Assembly: GCA_029532625.1 (NCBI GenBank)
Contig: JARFXM010000011.1
Coordinates: forward strand, 1,984,001-2,048,000
Length of the DNA stretch: 64,000 nt
Source: Lomentospora prolificans
Lineage: Eukaryota; Ascomycota; Sordariomycetes; Microascales; Microascaceae
Direction of reading: 5' to 3'
Shown: positions 47,932-60,049 of the stretch, piece by piece
How positions within the stretch are numbered: the first letter of the stretch is position 1
How the letters are laid out: every line of letters begins with the position of its first letter
Program-made: the position numbers and the translations under genes
Notes under the pieces: model-generated
What the model was told of the DNA's origin: nothing
Seen by the model: only the letters and a program-made list of their open reading frames with translations
The model's database searches: none

Positions 47932-48519
47932 CTTCTCCCTGTCTCTTTCTCACTCTCCTTTCTTTTCACATGGGAACCAAGTGGTATGAACAAGTTTCCC
48001 CATATAACCCCTTCGCATTATGAGCTAAACTAAACTAGACGGACGAGGACGACCTCTTTGTCTCTCCCAACTAACGACTACTCAGCTCCCCAACCGTGGG
48101 TCCTTGAGGAACGGCCCCGGGAAAGGGGAAAGGGAGGGGGGGGAAACTAAAACAGAAAGATGATAGAAATACATTAAAAAATCACTTTCATTTTTTTTAT
48201 TTTGTCGTTTCCTCCCCCGTCTCATATTAACTTTAAAAAGGACTTGCTCGTCTCCGAATACGGAACGGCCCTCGCATGTTGGTCATAGCGTGTGGTATGT
48301 GGTATAGTGGTAAAAAGGAAAAGACAAGATATCAAGAAAATCAAAAAGACTAGAAACCGGACCTGACGGGCCGGTCGAGGGCAGGGGTATATGAGTAAAA
48401 CTGAAAACCAGAAACTAGGGCATTATTACCTCTTTCTCGTACAGACGTCCAAGCACGTAAACATGGTACACAAGAGAAAAGGCCACGATAACTCAAGACT
48501 AACTCATCTGAGAGCCTAT
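47932..48519. other. Spacer between tRNA and the SPFH gene
   Basis: Contains the 3' region of the SPFH gene (minus strand). G and T runs near 48126-48210; no gene seen. Confidence 0.45.
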
Positions 48520-49821
48520 TTAGATGTGCTCGACAATGCGAGCGTTGATGGCCTGCTGGAGGCCGGGATCGGTCCTGCTGAAGTCGTGGCTAAAGTCGCC
48601 GGCTTGGCTGGAGGACTCGCCGAGGTCCTTGTTGAAAACGGCCGGGTTGGGCATGGTCTGGTTGGCAGCGGGCAGGAAAATGACCTTGCTGTTCGCGGAC
48701 TTGGCCATCGCCTGCATGGCCTCGAGGTAGCGGATCTGCATGGCAGGAGCGGACGAGAGGATGTCGGCGGCCTGGCGCATGAGCTTGGCAGACTCGACCT
48801 ATGCGGAGAGGCGAGTTAGTATAAGATTTCACTGCATCTACTTTGCGCAGAAGAAGAAGAAGAAGAAGAAGGCACAAACATACCTCAGCCTGGGCGGCGA
48901 TAATCTTGCTCTCACCGATACGCTTGCTCTGGGCGGCCATGGACAAGCTCTCCTGGAGCTCCTGGCTGAAGATGATGTCCTTGATGAGCATGCTCTCAAC
49001 CTTGACACCCCAGCCCGTGGCAACGTCCTCGATTATCTCGCCAATAGAGCTGGCAATCTCCTCGCGACGCTCAATGACGTCCTGCAGGACGCGGGCACCA
49101 ACAACATGGCGGAGGGTGGTCTGAGTGCGCTCGATGAGGGCCTGGCGCACATTGGAGATGCCAAAGGCGGCCTTGTGAGGGGAGACGATGTGGTAGTAGA
49201 TAACGGAGGTGAGGTGAAGGGTGACGTTGTCCTTGGTCATGCAGGTCTGCTGGGGCACCTCGGCGATCTGGATCTTGACGTCGACCTGGATGAGGCGCTC
49301 GCTGAGGGGGTTGACCTTGACGAGGCCGGGGTCGACAGCCTTGTAGAACTTGCCAAACTTGGTGACGAGGCCGACGTGGCCCTGGCCGACGTTCTTGTAG
49401 GGGTTGGGGAAGGGGCAGCAGGGGAAAGCGCCGAGGGTGCCGATACAGGTACCCATGGAGTTGACTAGGGGGTTATGTTAGCCATTTGACGCCGCGCAAG
49501 CACGAGAGAATGACCATGCGAATTGTTGCTACGGTCGGCGCTTGGTGTTTGGGGGGGGAAGATCGATCACTTACTCATGGAACCGTACCAGCCCTTGGGG
49601 TTCGCGTTGGCATCGACAATGGTGGCGTAGCTGCGCTGGAGATCTTCCTGACGGGGGGGCTCGACTACCATAGCAGCCGGGGGTTCGAAACCCTCGTCGT
49701 GCGAGGCGCGATCCTCGAGGGCACGCTGCTTTCCGGCGCTGGGGGAGGCGGTGCTGCCGTTGATGGAGTCAACGGCCGGGGGGGGCGCTGGTGCCCTGAT
49801 CTGCGGTTCCGTAGTTGACAT
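48520..49821 (-). CDS. Stomatin-like SPFH/Band 7 domain protein
   Basis: Exons 49575-49821, 48884-49464 and 48520-48798 give 368 residues. An 80-residue disordered, proline/alanine-rich N-terminus leads to INSMGTCIGTLGAFPCCPFP, a short hydrophobic, cysteine-bearing membrane hairpin as in stomatins, where such cysteines can be palmitoylated. The PHB domain follows: VGLVTKFGKFYKAVDPGLVK, LIQVDVKIQIAEVPQQTCMT, VTLHLTSVIYYHIVSPHKAA, TLRHVVGARVLQDVIERREE and WGVKVESMLIKDIIFSQELQ. A helical region (RIGESKIIAAQAEVESAKLM) and AMQIRYLEAMQAMAKSANSK then complete the stomatin pattern. These proteins oligomerise on membranes and organise microdomains. Exact location (plasma membrane, vacuole or mitochondrion) cannot be read. 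A (GAA)7 tract lies in the second intron (48850-48871). Confidence 0.93.
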
Positions 49822-52800
49822 CGGGCATTGTGGCGGCGGGGACGATGTCGCGAGATTGGATTTACTACTATTGTATGGGGGTGAGTGGTGTTAGGTTGGA
49901 ATTGGTGCCTCACTCTGATGGAGGCTGCGATGGCTAGAAGGCCGCCGGGCGACTTGTCTTCTTTTAGTTTGATTGATGTGAGGTGATGCGTGTATTTTGA
50001 CCAGAAACACTGCAGAGAGAAACAAACAACGGGGTTCGTGCGTCTGGAGATTTCACGTTGTGGTGTGGTGCGACAGGGTGTGTTTAAGTATGAGACAGAC
50101 GAGACGAGACGTGTGCTGGACCTCAACCGAATCCCCGTCCAGTGCTGCCTCATCTGGATCCAGATCTAAACAGAAACAGGCGGAGCTCTTGGCGGGTGGG
50201 GTCAAAGAGCCACGCCGCATCTTGCCAGCGGATGACGGGTAATACATAGAGTAAGCCCAGGTACTGTACTTACTTCCATGATGGATGTATCCGATACCCA
50301 TCCGCTTTCAAGGGTGTCGCTTGCCGTCGGTGTGTCTTGTGTCGAAGAGCAAGCTCGGGTTATTGCATTGTACCGAATACCCACTACTGCTCCGGGCTCG
50401 AGGTCCATGAGAACTGGAACATTTGAACGTACCCATGAACAGCTCATCATCCACCGTCCAAAAGATTTCAAGTTGGGCATCAGCCCACGTCCTCTCAGGT
50501 TCAACCTAGGAAAACATCATCGCCGGAAAGCCTGAGGCTCTCTTACTCATTCATGCTCATGCCTTCGAGCTGGGCTGATCGAAAGACAAAACCCGACTAC
50601 GTATCCTTACCACCCTGATGGCAAATGACATTCAACACAAAAGCTAAGCTGTCAACCTGGAGCAGGAGGCTCTTCAGCTCCACAGGCGGACCATAATACC
50701 AGCCAGCAATGGATCGGTTCACAATACTTCGTAGATCCTTCTGGGGCAGTGGTTGCTGGCGGCACCGAAGAGGACCGCGATGATTACCTTAAACCAGGTC
50801 TTCGAGGCGCTCTCCGTTTCCACAGCACCTTCAAGGCGAAGTACCCTACACTCGTTTACTGGTAGGTCCGGGATTAAACCATGATCCTTTCTCCCGTCCC
50901 TTGGCCTCATAAATGTATTATTGGTGTTGTTGACCGTGCCGCACCGTGACATTTGGCTGACCAAAGTGGACGAATGCGCAGCTTGCTCCGACCAAGCCAG
51001 AGCTGGTCTGCCTTGCGCCTTCGAGCTTAAACCGCCTCCACCGTCGTATTTCGGGTTTTTTTTTGTCTCTTCTCTTACTAGAAGCCTCAAAGCATGATGT
51101 CACATTGATGGTTGGGAGGACCAGGCAAAAACAGATTGCATGGGAAAACAAGTACAAATCTTTGCTTCCGGTAGCAGATTGATCCCGTCCTTGCCACATT
51201 TTGCGGGGAGAGCTCACACGGCCGGCTTTGGGAACTAAGATGGGAGGTCGCATCAATTGATGCAGGCCGAGCCCGATCCAAGACCCCGTGGAACGCGTCG
51301 TACCACCCTTCCAGAGGCAGAAGCTTCCCACCAAGAGAGCAATCTAAAATGTGATGGACAATTTGTCGACCCGGCAGCCAGCTTGTTGCAAGGACTATTG
51401 CCCATCATCTTCGGGAAAGCGTATCGGGTCGTATTGTTTTTTCCCGCCATTCTCACCATGGCCTCAATCTCACTCTACCGTTGCTCAAGGTCCCTCAAAA
51501 AGTCTTTGCCGTGTTCCCGTTCCCGCAAGCTCCCTGAAGCTCCCTGAGCACCAAACGGCACCCCCTGTCGAGCAATTGACAAACCCCGAGGAACCTCCAC
51601 TCTGGACCGATCTCCGATGCCAGGATCCCGGTAGGGGATACCACCTAATAGCACTTGAGAGAGCTTTCTCCATGGAGATGCCTCACAAGCCGTCGCTCAT
51701 TCAAATCATCCACGGATATATCAAGTGCTCCCATCTAACCCACAAAGGAAACGGTGTAAATGGGAAGGGGGAAAAAAGGAAGAATAGGACAGGTACTTCT
51801 CAAATCTGGTGGCTGTGCACCCATCACGTTGTCCCTTCAGGTTCCTTAGTCTCTAGGATCCCATGCAAATTATTGCCCACTCCATCGAATCATTGTTCTC
51901 TGCAGGGCTCTCCGTCATCCAGGATGCACACATTTCGACTTGGCGAGACAAAAGCCCCCTCATCCTCAAAAGCCGTGTTACACCCGACCAACCACACGCG
52001 AATGGCTTCTACCAGAACGTCAAAGGTGTGTACCCCGCCAGCTCCCCGAACTCGTTCGTTTCTCATATCCGGGTTTCGCCACCGCGACGACCGCTTTTTC
52101 ACGCCAAATTGACATTTGCGGCGTAGTATTTCGCGCTCGAGCCAGCGTTGTTGTTCGTACAATAAATCATGTCTAAAATGCCACACGTTAGCTCCGTCAT
52201 ATAAACTGTGCCGCAGTTCGATCCTTGGGCCTCAAAGCTGGTATCATCGCCCACTTCCATTCTTTGCACCTTGCTTCTCCTCGCCGTTCGCGCCTCCCTT
52301 CCTTTTCTTTCTTTCTTTCTTTCTTTCTTTTTTTTTTTTTTTCTCGCAAACTGGCCCTAGCCGATATTTGTGCTGAAACAATGTACCCGGAGACGCCGTG
52401 GTCCTTAAGTTATAGCCTCTATTCCTTGTGTCGTTGAACCAAGGATACAATAGGCGCTTTCCAGTAGATTATGATAAGTGTAAAAAGCCAAACGGAGGAA
52501 ATGAAGCTTCCCCTCAACTCCCGCCGCAGTCTGTTGGCGTGTTGGCGACCTTAACTCAACGCCATGATATAACGTCGGCACTCTATAACCTTCGCCTCTT
52601 GGCAGTTTGAGTGCCCCGGCCACTACCAGTCCGACTCGTCGTCCCCGTGAGGATGAGAAACTCGATCTTTTTGCTGAAATCTCGGGCTCATCAGAAGCGA
52701 GTCCGGTCTCTCTGCAAACTATCAAGTCCGAATCGGCTTGGCTCGCTGCTCGGTTGTCTATTATTACCTTACAAAGGGGGCTTTGGTTCACAAGCTGTGC

Positions 52801-53080
52801 TTCTTCCCACCCTCTGAACAATCGAGGTCTGGATAGGCTCAAACACTCAGACCTCAGCACATAAAAGGGATAATACGAATACCCAGCTTGGCCTGCATCT
52901 AATGCCTACTTGCAAAGACGCTTTTGCGAAGCGAACGCCCGGGTATGAGAATAAGAAACAGGTTCTTACATTTGGAAAGGATCGTCCTTGTAAAGTTGGA
53001 TGTTCTCATGGCTCTATAAACCTAGTCCCTTTTGTAGTGTTCATAAATATGCCTGTTTTTCACCAGACGTTCAAGTACAG
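49822..53080. other. Gene-poor region, 3.3 kb
   Basis: No coding region I can defend. Several open frames of 80-250 codons (largest on plus at 51351-52112) have no domain, repeated motif or splice support. A TTTC microsatellite sits at 52302-52342. The first few hundred bases carry the SPFH gene promoter; the rest is unexplained. Confidence 0.4.
52302..52342. repeat. (TTTC)n microsatellite with poly-T
   Basis: About seven TTTC units ending in a T run of about 14. Confidence 0.9.
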
Positions 53081-54085
53081 TCATCGCAACTCGGGCTCGC
53101 GCATAAACTCTGCCGAGAGAGACAAATCCGCTACCCCAAAGATACCCCTCTGTTGGCCTCTCCTAGCGGGGACACCACCCTCGTCATTCCCATCACCGTC
53201 GTTCCTTGTCCGTATAGGCGTCTCCGGATCACCCTCCACTCGTCTGAGGGACGCTCGCCCTGGCCGCCGACGTGTCGAAGCCGGTGTCTGGGTGTCCGTG
53301 GTCGCGCTCTCCCCCAACGCCCCTCGGTCAGCGCCCCGACTATCCACAGCCGTCGTCTCTGTGTCTAACGCAAATATCTTGATTCCCCGTAGATGCGTGT
53401 CCTTGCCGTTCTGGTGGTTCTCCGTAATGGACATTTGGAACACCCAACAGAAGAGAGTGTTGCCATCAGGCCCACCACCCACACCTTCGAGGGGAACCTT
53501 TTGCCATCCTTTGGGGCTGAGAAGGTCCATGGCTGCGAAACGAATCAAACCATTTTCGCTCGTGCCTGACTTGAATATGATACGGGTGGGGGTGTAAGAT
53601 TCATCCTGGTCGTAATCGACGTAGAAGCGTATCTCACGGATGCCGACTTTCTTGACGAAGTAAACGGTCAAATTGTGTGGCTGTGTCCCGTCGGATCTGC
53701 TCGTTTTGTTAGCCCGCTGCCATCTGCGCTTCTGTGACTTGCGCAGCTAGTAAAGACAGAAGACTCACTGCCAGAATTTGGTTAGATCGTCACTGCGCAG
53801 TTCTTCGACCCCGTTATCCTGCTTGTGCGTGCTCACGGTAAACTTGCCAAGGTTAGATATCTCCTTCAGGCCAGGAGGATGAGGGTCGAAGGCAAGTCCT
53901 TCGTCGTCTTCCTCTAACTCATCATCGACCTCATCGTCCGCTTCCTGGGTTGATTCATCTCCTTCCTCGTATTCGCCAGCTTCATAGCCGTGGTCTTCTA
54001 ATTCGATATTTCGTTCTCCATAGTCGTGACTGACATCGTTATCAACGAAATCCGAGTTTTCTTCCATCATCTCGCTACTGTCCAT
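53081..54085 (-). CDS. apc10: Anaphase-promoting complex subunit 10 (DOC1)
   Basis: Exons 53769-54085 and 53081-53696, joined over a 72-nt intron (GTGAGT..GAGCAG), give 310 residues. A very acidic N-terminus of about 75 residues precedes the DOC domain: PPGLKEISNLGKFTVSTHKQ, GVEELRSDDLTKFWQSDGTQ, PHNLTVYFVKKVGIREIRFY, YDQDESYTPTRIIFKSGT, WVFQMSITENHQNGKDTHLR and GIKIFALD. The C-terminal tail ends FMREPELR; APC10 proteins end in such an IR/LR-like tail that docks on Cdc27/APC3, which fits. The subunit helps recognise D-box substrates together with Cdc20/Cdh1. The junction KFWQ-SDGTQPHNL is a hallmark of the family. An upstream out-of-frame ATG at 54090 could affect start choice. Confidence 0.96.
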
Positions 54086-57000
54086 TGCATCTGCGTCGAG
54101 TGGAGGGTGGAGTTGGATATCTCCTTGGTTTAAAGTAGGACCTTGGCGAAAACAAAAACACCGTTAGCTTGGCCTCTCTATCGTATATGCTCAACCTTCC
54201 GCCAATAAGATCGAAGAAGAAAGAAAACAACACTGCCTGGACTGCTTGCTTCAAGCTCTTCCAATTCCGTTGACCTAACGCCCCTATGAGCTCATTCAGA
54301 GCGTCGAAGACCCAGTGAAATTTGTGCGATCGCATCAGTATCAGTCAAGATGTTCCTCCGCCACGGACGTAAATGTGCAACGGAGAAACTTTGGTTTTGA
54401 CTGAAATCAAGAATGGCCATGACATGCCAATCGCATTCAACAAAAGCCACAGCACGCAAACCAGAGGGTCGAGGGCCGGGCTTGATATCGGAAAACCTTC
54501 ACTATTCCGAAACGCTACCATGGAAACTCAATGATAATACGAGTCGCTCCATCCGGAACATTGGGCTTCATCGGAGATTGATTGGGTGTCAAACCGTGTT
54601 TCCTCCATGATCTAGGATGGCCTTAAGCACTGCTCCTGCGAAGGAATAGCAGTGAGCTGTGGAAGGTTATCTCGGCCTTTGATTCAAGAAGATCTAGTAT
54701 CCTATTCCAGGGAATAATTGCCCTTCAAAACTTCCATGAGGGCAAGAAAGAGCGAGAGAGCAAAGCAGTTCATAGCAGCAAGCCTTGTCCCCTCTAACAG
54801 CATCCGACTCACATGTTCCACGACAAGGTGTGAGGAAAAAAACTCGTTCAATCTTGGTGTTACGGTAAAGACTTACTGAAGGGGTGGTTGGGACGAGAAT
54901 TTTGCGATATGTTGCGGTACCCACGACGAGGAGCATTTCTCACGTCGGGAGGGTACTGGTCAGAAAACCGACCTGTAGGAGTTTCTCCCTCCATTTCTGC
55001 GATGGTATAAGTGGTTCTGCAGCTTTCGCTTGTTGCGAAGGTCTACTGTGGGTTTTCTCTCCCTGGTTTAATGGTATCTTGATACTGACCACCTGGCGCG
55101 GGTGACAAGGACCAGCGCACGCGTTGACACGAAAAGTCTAGACTGGTACCGGGCCGAATCCGTTTTTCACACAGGATGGGTAAACAAGTGTCGGAAACAT
55201 GATTCCTCTCGCGCAATTGAAAAAGTTGTGTTCGCCTCCGAGGAAGCAAGAAACGAAGTCAACACGCGCGTCTAGAGGGGTGTGGTCTAGAGGTAGTCGC
55301 AAGCCCCGCGACGGTTCAAGGTTGGGTCACCACGAAGTCACGTGGGGATGAGCCAGCTACCCTGCCCAGTGCTGGGCAGGCTTTGCTAAAGCCAGGCAGT
55401 GCTCCCCACCCGAGGAATGCAGAGGATGTAGGGGTTGCAAGTGCCCGGGCCATTCCGGGAATTTTTTTCGTGGGCCAGCTCGCCAGCCAGCGAGGGGTGC
55501 TGAAGACCCGGAGGCTCATTCGTGGGCTGGCTGCTGGGTCTCAACTCTAATTGATCTGACTCGGTTCAGTCTGATTGATTTGATCCACAAATCTATCTAT
55601 CGGATGTGATCCGCGGGTGGTCGAGGCTCAACGGTATCGGACTCTCAGATCCATGTAGGGAATATCTCGGCTTGCCTAAACAAAAGAGGGCTTAACGGCT
55701 AGCTGGTCCTTCTCGGCCATGATGATTCTGGGGCAACGAGGGCTGTAGTGGCCCCGGAGCCGCCATGGCTGGCCACTGCAGATTGAGTGATCATAACAAG
55801 ATCATACACACGAGATTGCCAATGTTGATAATACATATTAGAATGCACCGTGCTTGTGATTGTTTGGCTCAGACCAGTAGTTCCGATCGATTCCACAGCA
55901 ATTGATGCATCCCGACCTCAACTACCCTGTCGTGGGACAAGGGAGATTGTGCTTTTCGGGTTCTTTGAAAAACTCAAGCGGCTCATAAATGCGAACAAGG
56001 GGTGGGTCTTGTTGGGGTGCTTCATCAGAGTTTATTGCGGCTTCGCCCCCTTCAAGGTTCTCTCCTGCTGCGCGGCGACACGCTGTACCCTGAGTACCTG
56101 ACGATTAAGGTTTCGAGTACTTGGCGCTCCACCATGGCTTTGGGTTTAGTCGTAGTGAACTATACGCTATTATGAATCGCTCTTCCTCGAGTAGCCCGCC
56201 GCATGAAAGAGTACCAGGGTCTCTCCAGATTAGTCTGGCCCACGCCCATCGCCATTTTCCATCATCTTTTTCTCCCTAGTCGCTGGTCTGGACGTTTTTC
56301 CCATCCCAGTCAATCCATTGTTCTTCTCTCATCGTCTCGCCAGGCCCGACCCCCCTGGTGAACCCTCCAGTAGCTGGCAACTCGTGTGCGGCTCGTTGAG
56401 CAATTGAGGAGAAAGAAGAATAAAAGGGGGGTTTTGAGCCTAGAGATATGTCGCCTCTTTACCCAGTCGGTCCCAATCCATCGACACCCATTCTCCCGTC
56501 TCGATACTAATTCCCTCTTTCTCTCTTTTCCGTATCTTTTTTTTTTTTTTTTTTTTTTTTACCTTGCTTTCCTTCTGGCCCTCTGCCAAGCGAACATAAG
56601 AATACAGCAGGGCTAGATTTTGCGTCGAGACACCCCCCCACCCCCCTTCCCCCGGTTCCCAATTCAGAACCTGGTATTTGCTTCCTACGGATACTCGTTC
56701 TGCCAAGCGCCACATCGGCCAGCGATATCACATCTCCCACTCATCGAGTAGATGTCGCGGCGCGGAAGGCATCCGATGTCAACCAAACGGTAGCGGCATA
56801 CCCACCCACCGCAACATCCGGGATCTCATAACGACCCCCGTGCTGTCCACTTGGATACCCTTTCGTGCCACCCATGTCTCGCATCGTCGTTGTGGCATTT
56901 CAAACCGTATTTCCTACTACTGCACGCCAGATCGAGAACTGACTTTTCTTACTCTCTGCTTTCTTCTATCCTTGGCACATTGGCCCATCCTCTCCACGAA

Positions 57001-57491
57001 ATCCCGGCGCCTCCAGATCTTTACTGCTGCTCCCACCATCAATAGTCAGTGTACTAGCCTTTTGATCCTCCGCTCGCCACTCTCTCAACCCATCGTCAGC
57101 TTCTTCCACTCCGCCCCGGGATTGCCAAGTTTTTGGCGCTGCTGCATGCTCCTTGCTCTCATCAAGGCGGCCTTTGCAATTCTCCTTCTCCCCTTTCAGG
57201 CACTGGCTCGAACCTATCGCCCTGCAAATTTGCCCCGCCTCTCTATACGAGGCCATATCTAGGGTACACCACTTTGTACTCATAGGATCTCTACCCGCCC
57301 TGCGTCGAGTTTCGTCATTCGTGCTGCGGCCTGTGCTCACCACCAACAACTGGGCGCACCCATAGTTCCCTCAACCTGGAATAGGCAGATATAGCGCCAT
57401 ACCAGACCCTCTTTGCCTAACTCCCTGTCACTGGTAAGCCTGACGCCTTTGTGATACGGGGCGTCGGCCACAGGCATTGGTTCTCTTTTGG
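54086..57491. other. Gene-poor divergent region upstream of APC10 and the bZIP gene
   Basis: About 3.4 kb head-to-head. The right part (56200-57490) is CT-rich with a T24 tract at 56537-56560 and is probably promoter plus long 5' leader of the bZIP gene. The middle (54900-55700) has tRNA-like fragments. No coding region seen. Confidence 0.45.
55277..55330 (+). other. tRNA-like relic with A-box and B-box resemblance
   Basis: GGGGTGTGGTCTAGAGGTAG at 55277-55296 resembles the 5' half of a tRNA, including an internal A box. GTCGC and GCGAC flank a seven-base loop AAGCCCC like an anticodon arm, and GGTTCAAGG follows, resembling a B box. The variable arm and acceptor closure are missing and position 33 is A, so this is not a functional tRNA as read. 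Confidence 0.25.
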
Positions 57492-59310
57492 ATGGCGAAT
57501 TCTCCAGATAGCATCTCCTACTCTTTTGTAGATCCCAACACTCCTGCGCTTCACGCCAAGGATGAGTCCCAACGCCCTACTCCAGAAGGCGTCGTCGATA
57601 CGCCCGGACCAGACTCCCAGAAGCGCCGCCCCCAAAAGAAGCCGCGCTCAGTCGCCAACATGACCCAGGAGCAACGGGAGAGGAAAAGAGAGAATGGTAA
57701 GTAGTTTCCGTGACAATGCCCTATGTCATGCCGAAGCACTTGGCATGTTATTCGTCTCGTCGTTGTGGCACCTCATTTTTTCTCCTTTCGCTAGGCGCTT
57801 CCATCAGCATCCTGCAGCCCCGTCTCATTTTACCTCTAAGCCTGCCACTCCTTGACACAACCCCTCGGCAAAACTAACTGACGAAATAGATCGTGTGGCT
57901 CAACGCGCGATTCGCGAAAAGACTAAACAAAGGATAGCTCAGCTCGAGGCCATCATTGACCAGCTTAAGAGCTCAGACCACAACAAGGAGCTCCAGGCCG
58001 CCATTCAGGCCAAGGAGGCTGTCGAGGCTGAGAACGCGGAGATCAAGAGGCAACTGGCCGGGATCACCGCCACTTTACAGCAGTTGATCTCCCCTCGGCC
58101 TGGAAACGAAGGAGAGCAGGCCTACGCGTCGCCTGCAAGTCAAGTCTTCAACCCTCCACACCCTGTTCCACCCCCTGCTCCGTCGACAGTCGCGTCGACA
58201 CCCCCTAGCATCATGTCGCCAGGCGGCATACCGGACGCATTCAACCGAGGGAATTCCCATACACAGCAGCACAGTAGCCACCACATGACCAAGCACCAGC
58301 AGACCCAGTCCCTAACACGACAGAGGGAAGATGTTCAGCGGGGCCTAGAAAATAGCCCCAATAGCCGGTTTGATCTCAGCTTCCTTGTCTCCCGGCCGTA
58401 CAGCATCCCGGAATTTCTGTCCATCAGTGGTGATAGGAATAATGGAAATTGGTGCTTAACTGAATCTTACGGGTCCCGGCAGCAGCAAATGCATAATCAA
58501 ATACCACGGCCTCTAGCAATTCAAAAATCTGCAGGCCCCCACCAGGGCTATACGGGACAATCAACGATGGCACCATCTACCTCCGCCGCACCACGGAATC
58601 ACCCTTCTCCAGGCGGTATTTACCGCCTTCCTGAGCTAGAACTACCGCTGTACGCAACACCAGTTAAAAACAATGAAACGACATGCCTTCTAGACGACAT
58701 TCTACTGAAATTCCTCAAGGAAAGGCGCGATCTCATCGCACAGGGGCAACCTCGAGAGGACGTGGTTGGTCCCAAATATCCATCCGTCTCATCCCTTCTC
58801 AACAAGGACACGACTACTGCGCATCCGCTCTCCAGCCTTTTCACTGCTATAATAGGCACCTTCCCTGACCTCAGCAGGTTACCTGAGCAGCTAGGCGTCG
58901 TCTACATGATGTTCTTGTTGATGCGGTGGCAGGTAGAACCTTCCAAAGAAAATTATGAGCGCCTCCCGCCGTGGTTGCGCCCATTGCCCATTCAACTCAC
59001 GATGTCTCACCCGGCCTGGCTCGATCATGTTCCCTGGCCGCTTATGCGGGAGCGCATGGTTAAGGGCTACCACAACTACCTGCTCGAGAACTACTTCATC
59101 CCATATACATCTACGATCTCGTGCAACTGGCCCTATGATGACATGTACGCTTTGATCCGGAACCCTGATACCGAGGAGATAACTATCAACCCCGTCTTTG
59201 ACCAACATGTGCGCAATCTGGACAACTGGTCCCTCGGTGAGGCGTTCAAGAAGAAGTTTCCCGAGCTGATAGGCACATACACATATCGAAACGATCCGAG
59301 ACGTCCGTGA
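57492..59310 (+). CDS. bZIP-like transcription factor with DUF3425-type C-terminus
   Basis: Exons 57492-57696 and 57890-59310, joined over a 193-nt intron (GTAAGT..AAATAG), give 541 residues. The splice falls inside the basic region and restores RKRENDRVAQRAIREKTKQR, followed by the leucine-zipper-like helix IAQLEAIIDQLKSSD and AIQAKEAVEAENAEIKRQLA. The middle is proline/serine/glutamine-rich. The C-terminal 200 residues (LFTAIIGTFPDLSRLPEQLG, VVYMMFLLMRWQVEPSKENY, RLPPWLRPLPIQLTMSHPAW, DHVPWPLMRERMVKGYHNY) match the DUF3425 module common in fungal bZIP regulators. Aligned on AQR, the usual bZIP asparagine is D, as often in this subgroup. Nuclear sequence-specific regulator; targets unknown. 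A TTG codon upstream extends the frame, but the first ATG (MANSPDSISYSF) is preferred. Confidence 0.88.
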
Positions 59311-60049
59311 TGATACGAAGTTGTTTCCTACTTATTATTGTCCTCTGGGAATGAACCACTAGTGGACACCATGGCCACTTTTCGATGTTTAGCGGGATAT
59401 ACGGCGGAGTTTGGGTGTTGGCACGAGATTCATTAGACTGGGGTCTGCGCAAGACAAAAAGTAGATGGCAATTTTAACGGGTGGCATCTAAAGGTTCGAT
59501 GGAGGGAAGCCGATGCTTTTGTGGGATTTTTCCTTTTGATAAACAAATCTTTGGTTTTCGGTGGTTTGTCACTACATATTCGCTGGTGGAGATATCTGCC
59601 ACTCGGGTGGTAGAGAACCTCTTATGCTCTACTAATACGCACCGGGCTTTTTATGAGGCGTATAATGGTCTTTTGCGAGCAGGGATAGGAATAACTGGAT
59701 AACTGGACTAGGACGGATTATAGCCGGGAATAGGTAGGATATCCCGCGGGCCAGGCAACGAAGGATATTTTGTATATATCTTTATTTTTAGTCGACGAAA
59801 ACAAGACCAGCCTAGACTTGGGCTTCCAGCTGGAGAATGTCGTCGAAGAAACTCCAAGCTTGCCGTGTCTGGTCGTTCCAAAAAAGATCCAAAGGCCCAG
59901 CTCGGCCCCCGCATTCTCTAGAAGTTAACTCTATGGCCTCGTGTGCATTTTCAGGCTGGGTATATCGGAGTCGTAAGTCATAGCCTCTACCGCTCTAGCG
60001 GCTTTCGTGTCCTCTCTCTACTAATGCTCCCGACCGAGTCCAGCCGGTC
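59311..60049. other. Convergent spacer, bZIP / WD-repeat gene
   Basis: Tail-to-tail 3' regions; no gene or RNA seen. Confidence 0.5.

Noticed and set aside
51351..52112. 253-codon plus-strand open frame
   Set aside because: Random-looking composition, no domain, no splice or family support.
56678..57262. 194-codon frame upstream of the bZIP gene
   Set aside because: Lies in CT-rich leader sequence; composition reflects that, and no motif is seen.
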